Shown piece after piece: positions 1 to 11,730 of a stretch of 64,000 bases of DNA. The DNA lies in assembly GCA_025890175.1 (NCBI GenBank), contig JANPYM010000018.1, positions 508,071-572,070 on the forward strand. Reading direction: 5' to 3'. A program made the translations under genes and the position numbers. Under the pieces are notes generated by a model that saw only the letters and a program-made list of their open reading frames with translations, had not been told where the DNA came from and ran no database searches. Numbering within the stretch: the first letter of the stretch is position 1; every line of letters starts with the position of its first letter. The stretch is from Ciborinia camelliae (Eukaryota; Ascomycota; Leotiomycetes; Helotiales; Sclerotiniaceae).

Positions 1-890
1 ATCTCACGTCCAGTTTCCGCGGTCACTGTCTCGAAGGATGACGGCATGAAGCACAACAATCCTTGAGGCTTTGGTTGCTTAGGATTTCGTGAACGGCGAT
101 CTGCGAAAGAAAGTCAGCATTATTGAATAACGTACGTACCCAGACAAAAAGAGGAATGACATGAGTTATGATGTGATTAGCTAGAGTATAGCAGGTAGTA
201 GCTACCTAGATGATGGAAATTGATGTTGTATAATATAAGGCTTCCAGGCAAACAGGAAGTGACAACCTAATCCGACTGCTGTCTTACAGTCTTATCTATC
301 TACTTGGATAGACATATTCAAAAATGATTGACGATGGATAATTGTTATACGCACAAATATATCACACATCGCCTTTTCTGATCTCTATGTGATGCAAACA
401 TTTTGCCCTGAAGTACCTATGCTGCAGATGCAATGATCGTCAAAGCACGCTGCACCTATCTCCATGGTTATGCGTATGACATTTTTTTACCGACTCCTCA
501 GTGCTGGGACCTTCTACTGCAAGAGTAGTCCCTGCTGGTAACTGGGTACTCCCCAGGCATTGCTTGTTTAATTTGTAAAAAATGGGGACAAATTTGTTCC
601 CGTGATTTCCTGAAGATGGAGGTTATCGAAGTCCCTTCAAATTTTTGAGTGAAGATTGTATATTTTTTTTAGCGGCTGTCCAGTGTCTAATAAGGTGTGA
701 AGGGGGAGTACCGGTAGTCGTTGTTGATATGTTGACTACATAGGTGATATACTATTACCAAGTTATTAACTCCTCAAATATCGTATATCTTACTCTATCC
801 TTCCAACCTTGTTTTGCGTGAAAAGAAGGGGATGATGACAGTAGACAAAAAACCGTTACAGCCCTGCCATTCCGCCCTGCCATTCGAGCC

Positions 891-894
891 GTAC

Positions 895-925
<31 letters not shown>

Positions 926-927
926 CC
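891..927. repeat. (ACATAT)n microsatellite
   Basis: About six tandem copies of ACATAT, with a GTACATACAT start. It is a simple repeat in non-coding DNA. Confidence 0.85.
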
Positions 928-2224
928 TAGATATAATCAATCATCCGTGATGACAACGCAACGGCTCGGTCCATTATGGCAACAATCATGGTCACATTCC
1001 TGAAAATAACCCTACCTTTCTGCCTAATCAAATTCTTAGACCAGGAAGCAATGTCAACCTGATCTTACTTCTTACCCCCTACTCTACACAATTGAATAGA
1101 AAGAAATCTTGTCTGCTGTGTTACAATTTGCATCACACAACACACACCACAACATCGTCGAGGATTATTCGTTTCTCACACCTTTATTCGCTTCAAGACT
1201 CTCTCCCCCCTAGGCATCTAACAAAATCCACAAATCAAGACGAGGTAACTTACTTGACTGTCTAGAGCCACTGATGGATTAATTCTATTCCAAGGGAGTT
1301 CCAAGGGAGTCGAACTCCATGCTGTTGCCTTGCTTCACCACTTCATTGCTCCTAGTAATATCTACAAGCAGTAGAGTAACAGGCCTCGGTTGCCAATTAT
1401 CTACTTTATCTCCTTCATACTTAAGCCATACCATGCGGATACCTCCACTCAACAATCCTTGTTATCTCGATTAACATCCCTAACAAATGCCACGAGGAAG
1501 TTGTCTCTCCGGTTTTCATCTATTTTCACCCCTGGTCGAATAATGACTGCTCCATAATGATTATCCGGCCCTAGCTTGTACAACATATAGTTCGTGACCA
1601 AATGGATAGAGGAATAGGCAAGCTAAGCTAATAAGCGTTACCACGACCGCTTTCAACGACCTACATGTCTACCAGACTTGATGATATTTTGGTTTTGGTA
1701 TACCCTAGACCCTGGTTCTTCCACGCTTGCAAGTTGCGTGGCTATGGTGATGGATTGGATTATCTCACCAAACCAACAAATGATCGGATCTGTATGGCAG
1801 TCATATCGTATACCGTGACCAGTAACCACTGAGACCACTGACAACCTTCCTTTACTCTCTAACAAGCCCCGTACTCAAACCTCTCACTCTCACTCCCCGC
1901 CGCGGTCTTTCAAGGGAATCAAAATCGACCTCAAAAGATGCCTGGTCAAATTCTCAAGAAAAAGTCGGCGCCAAGCTTCCGCAAAGTCAAGTCAGGGAAG
2001 ATCCGGACCCCACTTTACCATACTTTACACTATACACTGTACAGCCAGCACAATAAAGAATTGGAGAATAATTTAGGAACGACAAGGAGCGGAGCTACGA
2101 ATAGCAGCCTGAGCTAATGGCTTCAAATTTTTCTTCATTGGATCCTCATCTCATTATTGTTTGTTCAGCTCCGCTGTTGATAGGCTATACACCATGATAT
2201 CTTGTACCCCAAGGACCATTCAAA

Positions 2225-2270
2225 CCCAAGTACCCAAGTAGGTAGCCAAGTACCCAAGTACCCAAGTACT
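2225..2270. repeat. CCCAAGTA short tandem repeat
   Basis: Five near-identical copies of an 8-bp unit (ACCCAAGT), interrupted once by GGTAGCC. It lies in non-coding DNA. Confidence 0.8.
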
Positions 2271-3307
2271 CACTCTCTCCATGTCCATTGTCCACATCTG
2301 AACGTCTAAGCATGACAAACATTGGTCCTTTCTATACCTACCTTACTACTAGGTACGTACCGTACCGTATTTGATATAGAGGACCTAATCAAACATATGG
2401 ATTCCGTCTTCCGAGAAAAGCCAAATATCTTAAATTTATACTTCGGGCTTACAAAAAAGACTGCCCCGGTTAGATGTTATGCCCCTTCCGAGGTTTATTT
2501 TCAGTAAGGTGCCAGATGAATATACAAACCTTAACATCCATAACATACCATTCCCCTTTCATCATCATATGTACCCTAGTATCAGGATGATCTTAGAAGT
2601 TAGCACACCCACCTTCTTCTCTCTAAGTTCTAACCCGTCCTGTCAACCCAGCATACTATAGACAGATATGCTACCTATTTGAGAATTCCAATAAGATTTC
2701 TGATGGGAAATCGAATGGGAAAACGGATTTGGGTCATCTGCATCCACACAACTACCTAACCACACATACACCATCCACCTTTACTACAAACTCAGTATCC
2801 CCAGTATTCTCCACCATGAACCTTTCCCCTGGTTCAAGAATCAAGATGTCCCATATACTTTTCAGCCCAACGGTATACTCCCCCACTAAGCCCACATTCT
2901 AAAAAGTATGGACGGATGGACCCATACACTACTACCTTCTAGGAAATCCATCATATATTTAAGGTTTAAACTCAATTTGTGCTTTGCACTTTGCACGTTA
3001 CTTTGAAGTTTGTACACCCTTTCTTGCTCCTCTTCAAGGTTCCCTCAAACTTCACTTTCCAATCTATGTTACGGATTATATACAACAATCAGAAGTAGAT
3101 GATGGGCCAGGACCGAAAAGCGACACTGCGGATTGCTTGCTAGCTAAGTGGGCATCACCTACCAGTACCATCGCAGATTGCTTGCTCAGACAGACATGAT
3201 TGCTTGGCCGGTGACTACTTCTCTCTTTTGACATTTTTACTTCTTTAAGCTTCTCCCCCCTTGTCTGCTTGGCTACGGCACTTTCTTCGCACTTTCTTCC
3301 CTTGACG

Positions 3308-3361
3308 ACCTAGGAGATTAGCAGACTAGGAGACTAGCAGACTATCAGACTAGCAAACTAG
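3308..3361. repeat. AGACTAGCAG degenerate tandem repeat
   Basis: About five degenerate copies of a 9-10 bp unit related to GACTAGCA. It is non-coding, roughly 1.2 kb upstream of the microprotein start. Confidence 0.7.
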
Positions 3362-3959
3362 TGAAAATCTCCTTCATCAATGACTGATATACCGAGCCGA
3401 TACCAACACATGCAATTATCCCTTCGCCCTGCTACATCCCAAGTATACTTCCGACTTGCCGCAATTTCTATGGTTACAATACCTACATCTTTTTCTAGAA
3501 CATAGCTGTCCGAGTAACCAAAAAGAGAGAGCAAGCAAACAAGCAAAGCAAGCAAACTCAGCAAACGTATCCAATCATCCAAACAATTTTCTGAAATAGA
3601 ATCCGCCTCAAAGCACACACCACCACTTTCTCGCAACATCAAACATTCTCACTCTCTCGCTAGGGAGCCCACTTCATATTCACAGCAGCCTCATTCTCAT
3701 TATCCTTTCAACATCATCTAGGTATACAGATCAGATCACCTCATACCTCCCACCTCCCACCTTAGCTAATCTATATCTTCTATATATTCCTCGATAAACC
3801 CGTTTGCTCTGCTGGCCATGATTTCAACCACTCAATTCCTCTTTTAACCAGTCAGTACTCTCAGACGAAGCCACCAATCAGAAAGACTAAAGAAAACTCG
3901 ATCGATTTCATCTTGCATCTATCTGAATACCCTTGATCATCTTCTCTCATATCTGTCAC

Positions 3960-3968
3960 TATATAAAA
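3960..3968 (+). promoter_or_regulatory. TATA box of the microprotein transcript
   Basis: TATATAAAA is followed about 30-50 nt downstream by a T-rich stretch and then several hundred bases of C/T-rich leader, a common fungal promoter layout. The coding start at 4574 would then have a leader of roughly 500 nt after removal of the intron at 4457-4530. The assignment to this gene is an inference from position. Confidence 0.5.
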
Positions 3969-4456
3969 AGGCTCGCAGTGACCGCCACTTTGGAGAGGAC
4001 TTTTGTTTTTGCTTTTTCCTCATATTCCAAAACGGGAATAAAGAGCGTTCCAGACTATCTATCCACTATCACTTCTTTTCCTTGGAAGATTTAAAGATAC
4101 CAGAGAAGATTCCAATTTTTGTTCATAATTTGCCTTCAAAGCTCAAAGTTCCAAGTTCCAAATTCCAAATTGGAAGTTCACTCTTAAAATTCTTTTCTCT
4201 ATATTGAATTGGATTTAGTGAATACTTTTTTTTTGCCTTTGGCCGTTTAAATTAAGACCCTTGGTTTAACTTTCCATCTTCCTCTTCTCAACTTCTACTT
4301 CTTCTTCTACTACTGCCTCTACAATCACCAATTCAATCAATTCAAAACCAAACTTCAATTTCTTGAATTCATCAATAATTCAGAAAGCCTCTTCCAATCT
4401 TCCTCAACTCTTGCCATTGCTTTCGCAGCAGATTCTCCACCCCCAATCAGCATCCA

Positions 4457-4530
4457 GTATGTATATCTCTCACTATCACAGTCTCAACCTTCAAATTGTT
4501 ACTGTGGATCGATGCTGATCCCTTTCCCAG
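4457..4530 (+). other. Probable 5'-leader intron of the microprotein gene
   Basis: The donor is GTATGT at 4457, a branch-like GCTGATC lies near 4513, and the acceptor is CTTTCCCAG ending at 4530. The length of 74 nt is typical of this genome. It lies in the leader 43 nt before the ATG at 4574, so splicing would remove upstream ATG codons, such as those near 4512, without changing the protein. Confidence 0.5.
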
Positions 4531-4573
4531 ATACAATTACCTTGATATCAAAACTTATCTCAACTTTGATACA

Positions 4574-4738
4574 ATGGCTGTTCCTACCTATTGCAGTCAT
4601 TCATTCAATGTTCTCAAGTCAGAATCCACACTCATCCAGTGGATCTGCTCTATGTGCCACTCTGGACCACATTGGTTCATCTATGAGTGCAAATATTGCA
4701 AGCTCAAGACATGTCGCAATTGCTCCATGAAGGCATAA
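4574..4738 (+). CDS. 54-residue Cys-rich zinc-ribbon-like microprotein
   Basis: Single-exon frame of 55 codons starting at ACAATGG. The peptide has Cys7, His9 and three CxxC pairs (Cys25/28, 39/42, 47/50), eight potential metal ligands in a two-site, RING- or ZZ-like spacing. A central block, HSGPHWFIYECKYCKLKTC, is rich in aromatic and basic residues. Such dense ligand spacing is unlikely by chance. I recall similar short fungal peptides but cannot name a characterised family. It sits alone in about 8.9 kb of gene-poor DNA behind a TATA box, a long pyrimidine-rich leader and a probable leader intron, a layout often seen for regulated genes. I infer metal binding. The molecular role (RNA, DNA or protein partner) is unknown. 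Two upstream in-frame ATGs at 4496 and 4512 lie within or before the leader intron and are not preferred. Confidence 0.7.
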   Translation: MAVPTYCSHSFNVLKSESTLIQWICSMCHSGPHWFIYECKYCKLKTCRNCSMKA

Positions 4739-5023
4739 TTGTGTCTTGGCGCTGTTATATTGTATGAATTATGTCTCCTGTCTGGATCTTCCTTATGGAT
4801 ATTCTGTATGGTTTTTGGTGGGGTGTGGGGTGTGGTTGGGGAATCTAGACCCTTTCGTAAGTTTTTCCTCATTTTCTCATTTTCTCCTCTTTTTTGTCAT
4901 GTGGCATAAAATTACGTCACGTCACTTTACCCTATTGGAGAATTATTTCATCAAGAGTAGATGGAATTTTGTGGGTGGTGTTGGGTGGTGTTGGTCGGTG
5001 AAGGATTTTTTGGAATGTGGCTA

Positions 5024-5066
5024 GAAGAAGAAGCAGAAGCAGAAGCAGAAGCCGAAGCAGAAGCGA
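5024..5066. repeat. GAAGCA tandem repeat
   Basis: About six copies of the 6-bp unit GAAGCA, with one GAAGCC variant. It is open in several frames on both strands (Ala/Ser or Glu/Ala runs), which explains the misleading short frames over it. Confidence 0.8.
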
Positions 5067-7890
5067 AGTTTGATATCAGAAAGTTATTAAAGACCGCCAC
5101 TGACAACATGGATAGTAACATCCGAAAATGTCTCAAATTTTGGCACCCGCCTTGCCCTTCTGAAAAGCAAATATGACAAGAATGTGGGATACCTGCATGG
5201 ATTATCATGCAGGGACACCATAAGCTTGCAGATTTGTTATTATTGGTCAACTGCAGACATTCTCTCTCTCTTACTTTGAAACCTTCCCCTTTCTCAAACA
5301 CCACCAAATCCACAACCGAAACTCCTTATTGTCGACATTCATTGGCGAAGAATCTTCCATGGCAACTACTTGATACCGATAACTGTGCGGATACGATTTT
5401 TTCAACTTTTCAACTTCTCTTGTTTTACACGGCTACGAATTTCTTTCCTTGCTCACTTTGCATCGCATTGCTTTTGACAGCCAATATTCTGTATGACTCT
5501 TTATGGCAATGAATCTGACGAATACAAAATAATCGCCTATTGCGGTTTCCTATATCGAAAATTCTCAAGATCTTCGGTGCAAACTACCGGTACCCAGGCT
5601 GAGCACCAACACTTTACTCTCGAGATCTTCCCCGACACTTTCAGCACGCAAAAACCCAACAAACGCTACCAAAAAAAAAGAGTTCCTTATTTTGTACCAC
5701 AACCTTGTTTCAACATGAATCTTGTTCTTCATACCCATTTTGTTCTAGACTGTTTTTTTTCTTCACTTTTACAAGTTTTCCTTGGCTCCCCTCTTCTTTT
5801 CTTTAGCTTTGGGTTCTGTCTACTTACTTGCTTGAGGGTCTACATTCTGTTTGCTCTACCTTTTTATGTATTTCTGTCTATTCTGATTTAGTGCGGTGGT
5901 GTAATGGTACGGTGGGCTGGGGATAGGCGATGCCTGGTCCTGGAGGTGTTAGTGGTGTCTATGTGTTTTCTTTGGGGTTGGGCTGGCTTTTGTGAGAATG
6001 GCGATCGCAAGAAATATCGGATGGGTGGCTGCCTGCTTATTCTTTTTCTGTATTTACTTCCTCTTGTTCATCGTTCCATCATCTTTTTCAAGGTGGTGGG
6101 CTGGAGCAATTGGATTGAATGTTTACGTTCGGACTGCTTGCTACTCGTTTTGCGAAAAGTGGTTAGATGGAATTATCTAGATCTCTGTGTTTCTATTGTA
6201 GTTGATAACTAGCAGTATTAAATGACAAGACTTTTGCATCTATTTCTTCTGCCCTTCTCATCATCTCATGTCTATCCTATCAATTCGTACTTCGCATTCG
6301 CCTATGTACTACGCAGTGTTACCATAAAGTGAATAGTATTTTTTTTCGAATGCCTCAAGGTTTTTTTGTATATGGTATACAGCGTCCAATCTGCCTTCTT
6401 TTAGTGGGGATGGCTTTGATTTGACCTTGAGATGCTCTCCCCAGTTCTTCCTCAGTTAGTCCTTGAGCTTCCATCGCACCAAGTCTCTGCACCATCCATC
6501 CACCCTTCCATCCCCACTCCTTCTTCCACATTCTTTTCCTTCTTTTTCTCATTCCCCTTTCATCCCTGCCCCATATCACACAACATACCCGCCCGTTTCG
6601 TGCCATCCCACACCTGAACCGGCTAGCCCTACCTAGATTGCCACCCCAAAATACATTTACCTTTCCTTGTATCCCATACCCATATTCGCACTCGCCTAGT
6701 CATCTAAATTTCAGGTGGTGTCATGTAGCACCGACGTTGTCGCACCGGATGTAACTTGAAGGTGATGAACGACACGATTGTGGCACTAGATTGCCGCTTA
6801 TTCTTTCATTTCCTGCACGTCTTTCTTCCCCCAGTCATCTCTTCTGTTTCCTAGATTGCTACGCAGATTTTCCACCTCTCAAGGTTTCCGCCGGCATCTG
6901 GCATCCTCCTGCATCATCTCTCTTTTCGTGCTTTCTAGTCTCTGCCCCATCCACTTCTACCCCCAATATCCGATGTAAGTTACTATCCATATCCGGAAAC
7001 CGAAAGATTCATACCGTTCATCACACTCCTCTTCACAAATTCTCGACTGGCACAACATATCCTTGCATGCCCAGTTTCATACAGCACCTTTCGTACGCCC
7101 TGTCCATAGCCCACCGCTCCATCTCTTCATCTAATGTATCATTCAGCCCCAATCGATCGTCTGACAAAGGCTCATCGCCATCATATCGTCCCTGGTATAG
7201 ACAAACATGCCCCTAGTGCCCATTTTCAAATGCATATACGAGATATCTGACTCCCACTCACCGGTATCCGATCCCATCTCATCTCATCCCATCCGTTCTT
7301 CCCTCGGTACATTCTAGAAATAAAATTCGCGGAGGTCTTTCTCGCCTGCTACTAGTAGACTATCCGTACCATCCCATTGAGGCTAGAGATCTAGCAAGCA
7401 GGCAAGCAGTGTCATCGTACTACCATGCCATGGAATGGATGGATCCACCTCAAGACCCACCTCAAGATCCACCGAAAGAAGGCGTCCGTCGATGATTCCA
7501 GATTCGTCCTAGTATTCCCCAGAATATCCATGGGTATCGGCATGGCATTGCATCGTCAAGATTGGATACCTTACCTAGGTATGCCCAGCTCAGCCCAGCC
7601 CAGCTCAGCCAAGTGAACCAGCAAACATGCAAGTAGACCAGACGGTCAGGAAGCACGTAGCCGAAACCCTCATCTCATCATCCCGGATGTATTCGGTGTG
7701 CAGAATGATTTGAAATCTTCTGCAAGCTGGGAAATGTGTCCGGAATGGGACGATGGTACATGATTAATAAGTTTACTAAATATCGGAAAAGTGGAGGGAA
7801 AGAAGGGAAGGAAGGGGAGGGAAATGAGGGGAATTTTTCCCTAAATCATCCTGCATTGTTGATGTCTGGATTGACTTCTTCCATAACATT

Positions 7891-7928
7891 AATATCTAAT
7901 ATCTAATATCTAATATCTAATATCTAAT
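7891..7928. repeat. AATATCT tandem repeat
   Basis: Five to six copies of the 7-bp unit AATATCT in non-coding DNA. Confidence 0.85.
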
Positions 7929-8898
7929 TACCTAGTGAAGTAAATATAAGATTACATACACCATATCCCCCATACCAGCTTTCCATCACTAGGTGTCACA
8001 GACAGTCAAATATGTCTCTCGTCCATCGCTCCCTGAAAACCTCCACATCTATAATTCCCCGAAACTTGGACGGTATTCTACCACCATAGCTATCTCTACT
8101 GTTACAAGAACATATTTACATTTAATATCACATATGTCCCACCTCGACCCCCTCTTAATGTATGGGCAATTCCAAATACTTTTCGAGGAGAGAGGGTTTT
8201 CGTTTTTCACTTACTTGCTGAATATGTGAGTGTGCTTCTGGTGAAATTCATGAGCACACTTACTTACCTTACTTTAAGTTCCTTTTTTTAATTTTAGAGA
8301 TACTTATAGGAGGTGGGTTATTGAAAGAAGCCTATCTATCTATTCACGTTACCTGGTTTTTCATACATGTATTCTCTGCTGTCTTGGAGATTATGGATAT
8401 GCATTTTTTGAGTGAGATAATGACTCGCGAGAGAGGAATGTGGGATATGAATGGGATCATCGAAGAGGGGGAAGAAACAAACGACTACGTATAAGATTTT
8501 TCTGGGGGTGGGAATCTAGCAATTGGGATTGTTGAATTGGAGAATATTTATATTATTTTGATTATTATTAGCTGGAATCTCATCATTCTTATATTCAGTA
8601 AAGGAATAATCATCTCCATTTATCCAAGCTATATTTATTTACCTTTCTACAAAAACATCAGCCTAACGTTCCATCATCCTACCTGCCATTTATTTGTGTG
8701 CTTGGGAAGTAAGAGGAAAATACAAAACATAAAAAGCTAAGAGATTTATTACATTTTGGGATTGAATTCCATCGTGATTCGATAATCTCATCTTGATAAT
8801 TCTCATAATAAATAGCCCTGACTGATCAAATCCCTACTGTACATGCGACTCCATCCATAATTCTCTGACCACCATCATTTCTCAACTCAAGGATCAGT

Positions 8899-9956
8899 TT
8901 ACCGCTGATCGCCCAACTCAAATACCGCCATCGATCTCTTCATAGAATTTTGATTAGCTCCGTCAACATCATGGTAAATGTTTCGAGAATGTGTTTCCCG
9001 CGATGGCTGGAGTTGGTTCTCGTGTTGATGGGGGGGCTCTTGTTCGCTTTGGTTTATTTCCCCATGTGTGCTCTGTTGCCGTCGTTTCCATCGTCTGTAG
9101 ATGAGTATAAATGCACCGACGAGGAGAAGTACTCCGACACAGACACCTATCCCAACTCCTACAGCATCCTTGAGGGAGAGAGATGCGGGTTGTGCATTTG
9201 ACACTGTCGCTGATGCTGATGCTAAAGTGATCACTGGTGTAATTGCGGTGCCTGTTGATGTTACGAGGCTAGTTGCTGGATTTGTTGCTGGTGTGGTTGC
9301 TGGATTTGTTGCTGGTGTGGCTAATGTCGAGATAGTAGTTGTGCTGTGGATGTTGAAGCCATTGACGGGTATGGCATAAACAGTGTAAGGATCTGTTATT
9401 TCCTCTGTATATAATCCCCATGCTCCGGATGTAGACGTCATATAAATGTAAGAGGCACCACTACTTATCATAGATGTGCATTGTGATGGAAAGGCCCCCT
9501 TCGTAATCATAGGTATATGAAGCCCAAAACTCCTATGATTGAATGTCAGATATTGTGTAGGTCTTGTAGGTTCGATGGTACTAACGATGGACAGCAGAGT
9601 GTTTGCTGTGTAGCCGAGTTTGCCACGAGTGTCTCAACGGCAGAATAAGCCAAAGGACAGACAAACGTAGGTCCGAGTAGAATAACGTTATCGATTTCTT
9701 GATCCCACCATGCCGTTGCCTCTGGTGGAAGACATGGAGCGCTATTAGCTCCCGGAACCACGGAAGTTTGGTAATATGGATCAAAAAGAATAGCATTATG
9801 GTCTAGCTGTGCGTATACTTCAGTCGAGCATGATGCAAAGGCTGTCCAAGGAGTGGTTACAGGAAGCCATGATGTTAAGGTTCCAGACACAGTCTGAATA
9901 ATAGCATCTGTAAAAGTAAGTGTTAGATCTGAGGATTTGTAAGTTACTCTATTCAT
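8899..9956 (-). CDS. Mucin-like single-pass membrane protein (start unresolved)
   Basis: Two exons, 9956-9586 and 9532-8899, are joined across a 53-nt intron (GTTAGT donor, CTGAC branch, CATAG acceptor); the frame is kept and a codon in the CCPS motif is split. The N-terminal ectodomain is Cys-containing and ends in a CCP motif. It is followed by a Ser/Thr/Ala/Pro stretch with TTPATNPA-like repeats, one membrane helix (VGVGIGVCVGVLLLVGAFILIY) broken here only by naming its limits at about 9165-9100, then RRWKRR and a polar, His/Gln-rich cytoplasmic tail. This order matches many ascomycete surface proteins that have a cysteine-rich head, a Ser/Thr stalk, a helix and a short tail, some of which act as wall sensors. 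The first in-frame ATG gives no signal peptide, so a 5' exon is probably missing from the model or the gene is truncated. Function is not known. Confidence 0.65.
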
Positions 9957-11730
9957 GATGAAAGAGTAGCCTTCAAGGCCATATGAAGAAGTACAAATGT
10001 GATGCAAAATAAAACGTTAGAACGGGGACTTGAAGAAGCAAGGAGAAAAATATAGAAACAATTCTGATTTAGAATGCCGAAGTCACACGGCGCGTGTGGT
10101 GATAGTTTGGTTCCTGATCACAAAAGTAGTGTATCGAAAACATACACGATTTTTTGACTATAGTACGTACCAGGCTACTTATATTAGATAGCCTTTTTAC
10201 ACCAAAACTCAAACCATTCCAATAAATCATAAAATTTATAATATAAATCAAAATAACTTGTAATGTTTAACCTATCTGTAGCCTTGCCTTTGTAGTAAAA
10301 TCGATAAATAAATAAAATTAAGGTTAATTATAGAATCTTTGAATAAAAGTCTCCAATATATTCAAATGGAATTTATATTAGATAAGTCTATTATCTTAAA
10401 TTATGAAAGTGAAAAGGCCTTTATATTATCATGATGGTGACTACACCAACAACTTCAAGTGAGTGAGTGAGGCACAGAAAATATCAACAAGCGATGCAGC
10501 AACCTACAGAGGGGGGCCTGCTGTAGAGTCTTCAACACCTACCTAGATAGAAATTAAAAATTGACAAAGCAGAATATATCTATCTCATCTACCTTACCCT
10601 CTTAATAACCCAAACTCTCCAGCTTAACTTATATCATTACTTACTCACTCGAGAGTCGATAAGCTGAGAGTAGGTAAGTAGTCATTGAAGAAACGGGCTA
10701 TCAGCTCGAGCTCAAATATAGGATACACATGACATTCGTTGAAACTCAAAGCTAGTCCTGCGTGGAAAAAGGCAAGGATCTTGAATGTGGAATTTTATCA
10801 CTTCGGTGCTCTTCTCGAGAAGGTTCACTGGAAGCCACTCTCTCACTCAGCCCGAGATTGGAAGTGTTCCATAAATTAGAAAGTAGAGCTACCTACCTAC
10901 CTAGTAGGTAATCCCGATCTTTCAATCCGCGCTTCAAATACACGATCAAGAAATTTCCATATGGAAACTAGAATGTGGCGCGAGTATCAAAAAATAAGCT
11001 CAAGGCGATCTTACCAGAATAATACCTACATACATGCTAGCGGCTCATGAGATGGGCATATACTTTGAGACTCCCCCCTCCCTGTTCCACATATGTTTAT
11101 CTGCCGAGACTCTTTATGGCCACCAAATGGCGTGTAATTCTCGTTGTTAATGTTTGAAGGACCATATGGTTACCTATTGGTACATCTTCTTCATCGTTTG
11201 ACTATCCTATCTACTTGGACCTTTCCCCGCTGTAATGAATATGTTGATGAAGAATCCGAGATATATTCGTCCGGAGGAGAAGAGTTTGTCGGCTCCAAGA
11301 AGCATGTATGAGTTATGACGCCCATAAGAGATATACCCAAGCAACTTATAGAGATAAACATAATGACTCGTTGGAGAATGAAAGGCGTCAATCGTCTGCA
11401 CAATTTCAGTCGCATCTCCCGATAAATTTAAGCTACGTACATGAACATGACGTCGGCAGTAACCGAAAGACAGGCAAAGAGGCATGTATGTAGTCTTGCA
11501 CCTCGAAAGCCCAAAAAGTCCAGTCGGAATCTTTTGGTCTTCAACTTCATCCCATTCTAAAAGATGTATCCTCCCAAGCGAAACATATTTCTAGAAGCTA
11601 AAAACTAGACATGATCCACCCATCTTCTCATACCCAATGCCGCTAAATATCACAAAGACCCAAATGGGTTCCCAAGAACCATGTAAAAGCATCAATCGTA
11701 AATGGGATACCGAATAGCGTAAATCCAAGC
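9957..11730. other. AT-rich spacer
   Basis: No supported gene is present. The stretch 10180-10440 is strikingly AT-rich and rich in TA steps, and 10880-10910 has ACCTA/TAGGT motif copies. It may contain the missing 5' exon of the membrane-protein gene. I could not find a good signal-peptide exon by eye. Confidence 0.5.

Larger units (their letters stand above)
1..3959. other. Gene-poor spacer upstream of the microprotein gene
   Basis: No reading frame longer than about 95 codons and no convincing splice-joined model was found on either strand. The stretch is AT-rich and carries short tandem repeats (separate entries near 891, 2225 and 3300) plus pieces of the dispersed ACCTA/TAGGT motif. It may be an extended promoter for the gene near 4574, or the 3' flank of a gene left of the window. 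Neither can be decided from sequence. Confidence 0.6.
4739..8898. other. Gene-poor spacer
   Basis: Frames of up to 141 codons occur (for example 5493-5891 and 6791-7216), but they are low-complexity, lack conserved motifs and have no splice-joined partners. The first part may be 3' untranslated sequence of the microprotein transcript. Simple repeats near 5024 and 7891 are listed separately. No RNA gene could be folded convincingly by eye. Confidence 0.55.

Noticed and set aside
5493..5891. 132-codon frame after the microprotein
   Set aside because: It is Phe/Leu-rich from T-rich DNA, with no motif and no conserved start. It is probably untranslated or spacer sequence.
5891..5960. tRNA-like start GTGCGGTGGTGTAATGGTA
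   Set aside because: It resembles an A-box only. No matching acceptor, anticodon or T-arm follows within 90 nt.
9917..9956. 40-nt GTAACT...ACAG intron at the start of the mucin-like gene
   Set aside because: It is shorter than all other introns in the window and does not lead to an upstream exon with ATG and signal peptide. It is left open and not modelled.
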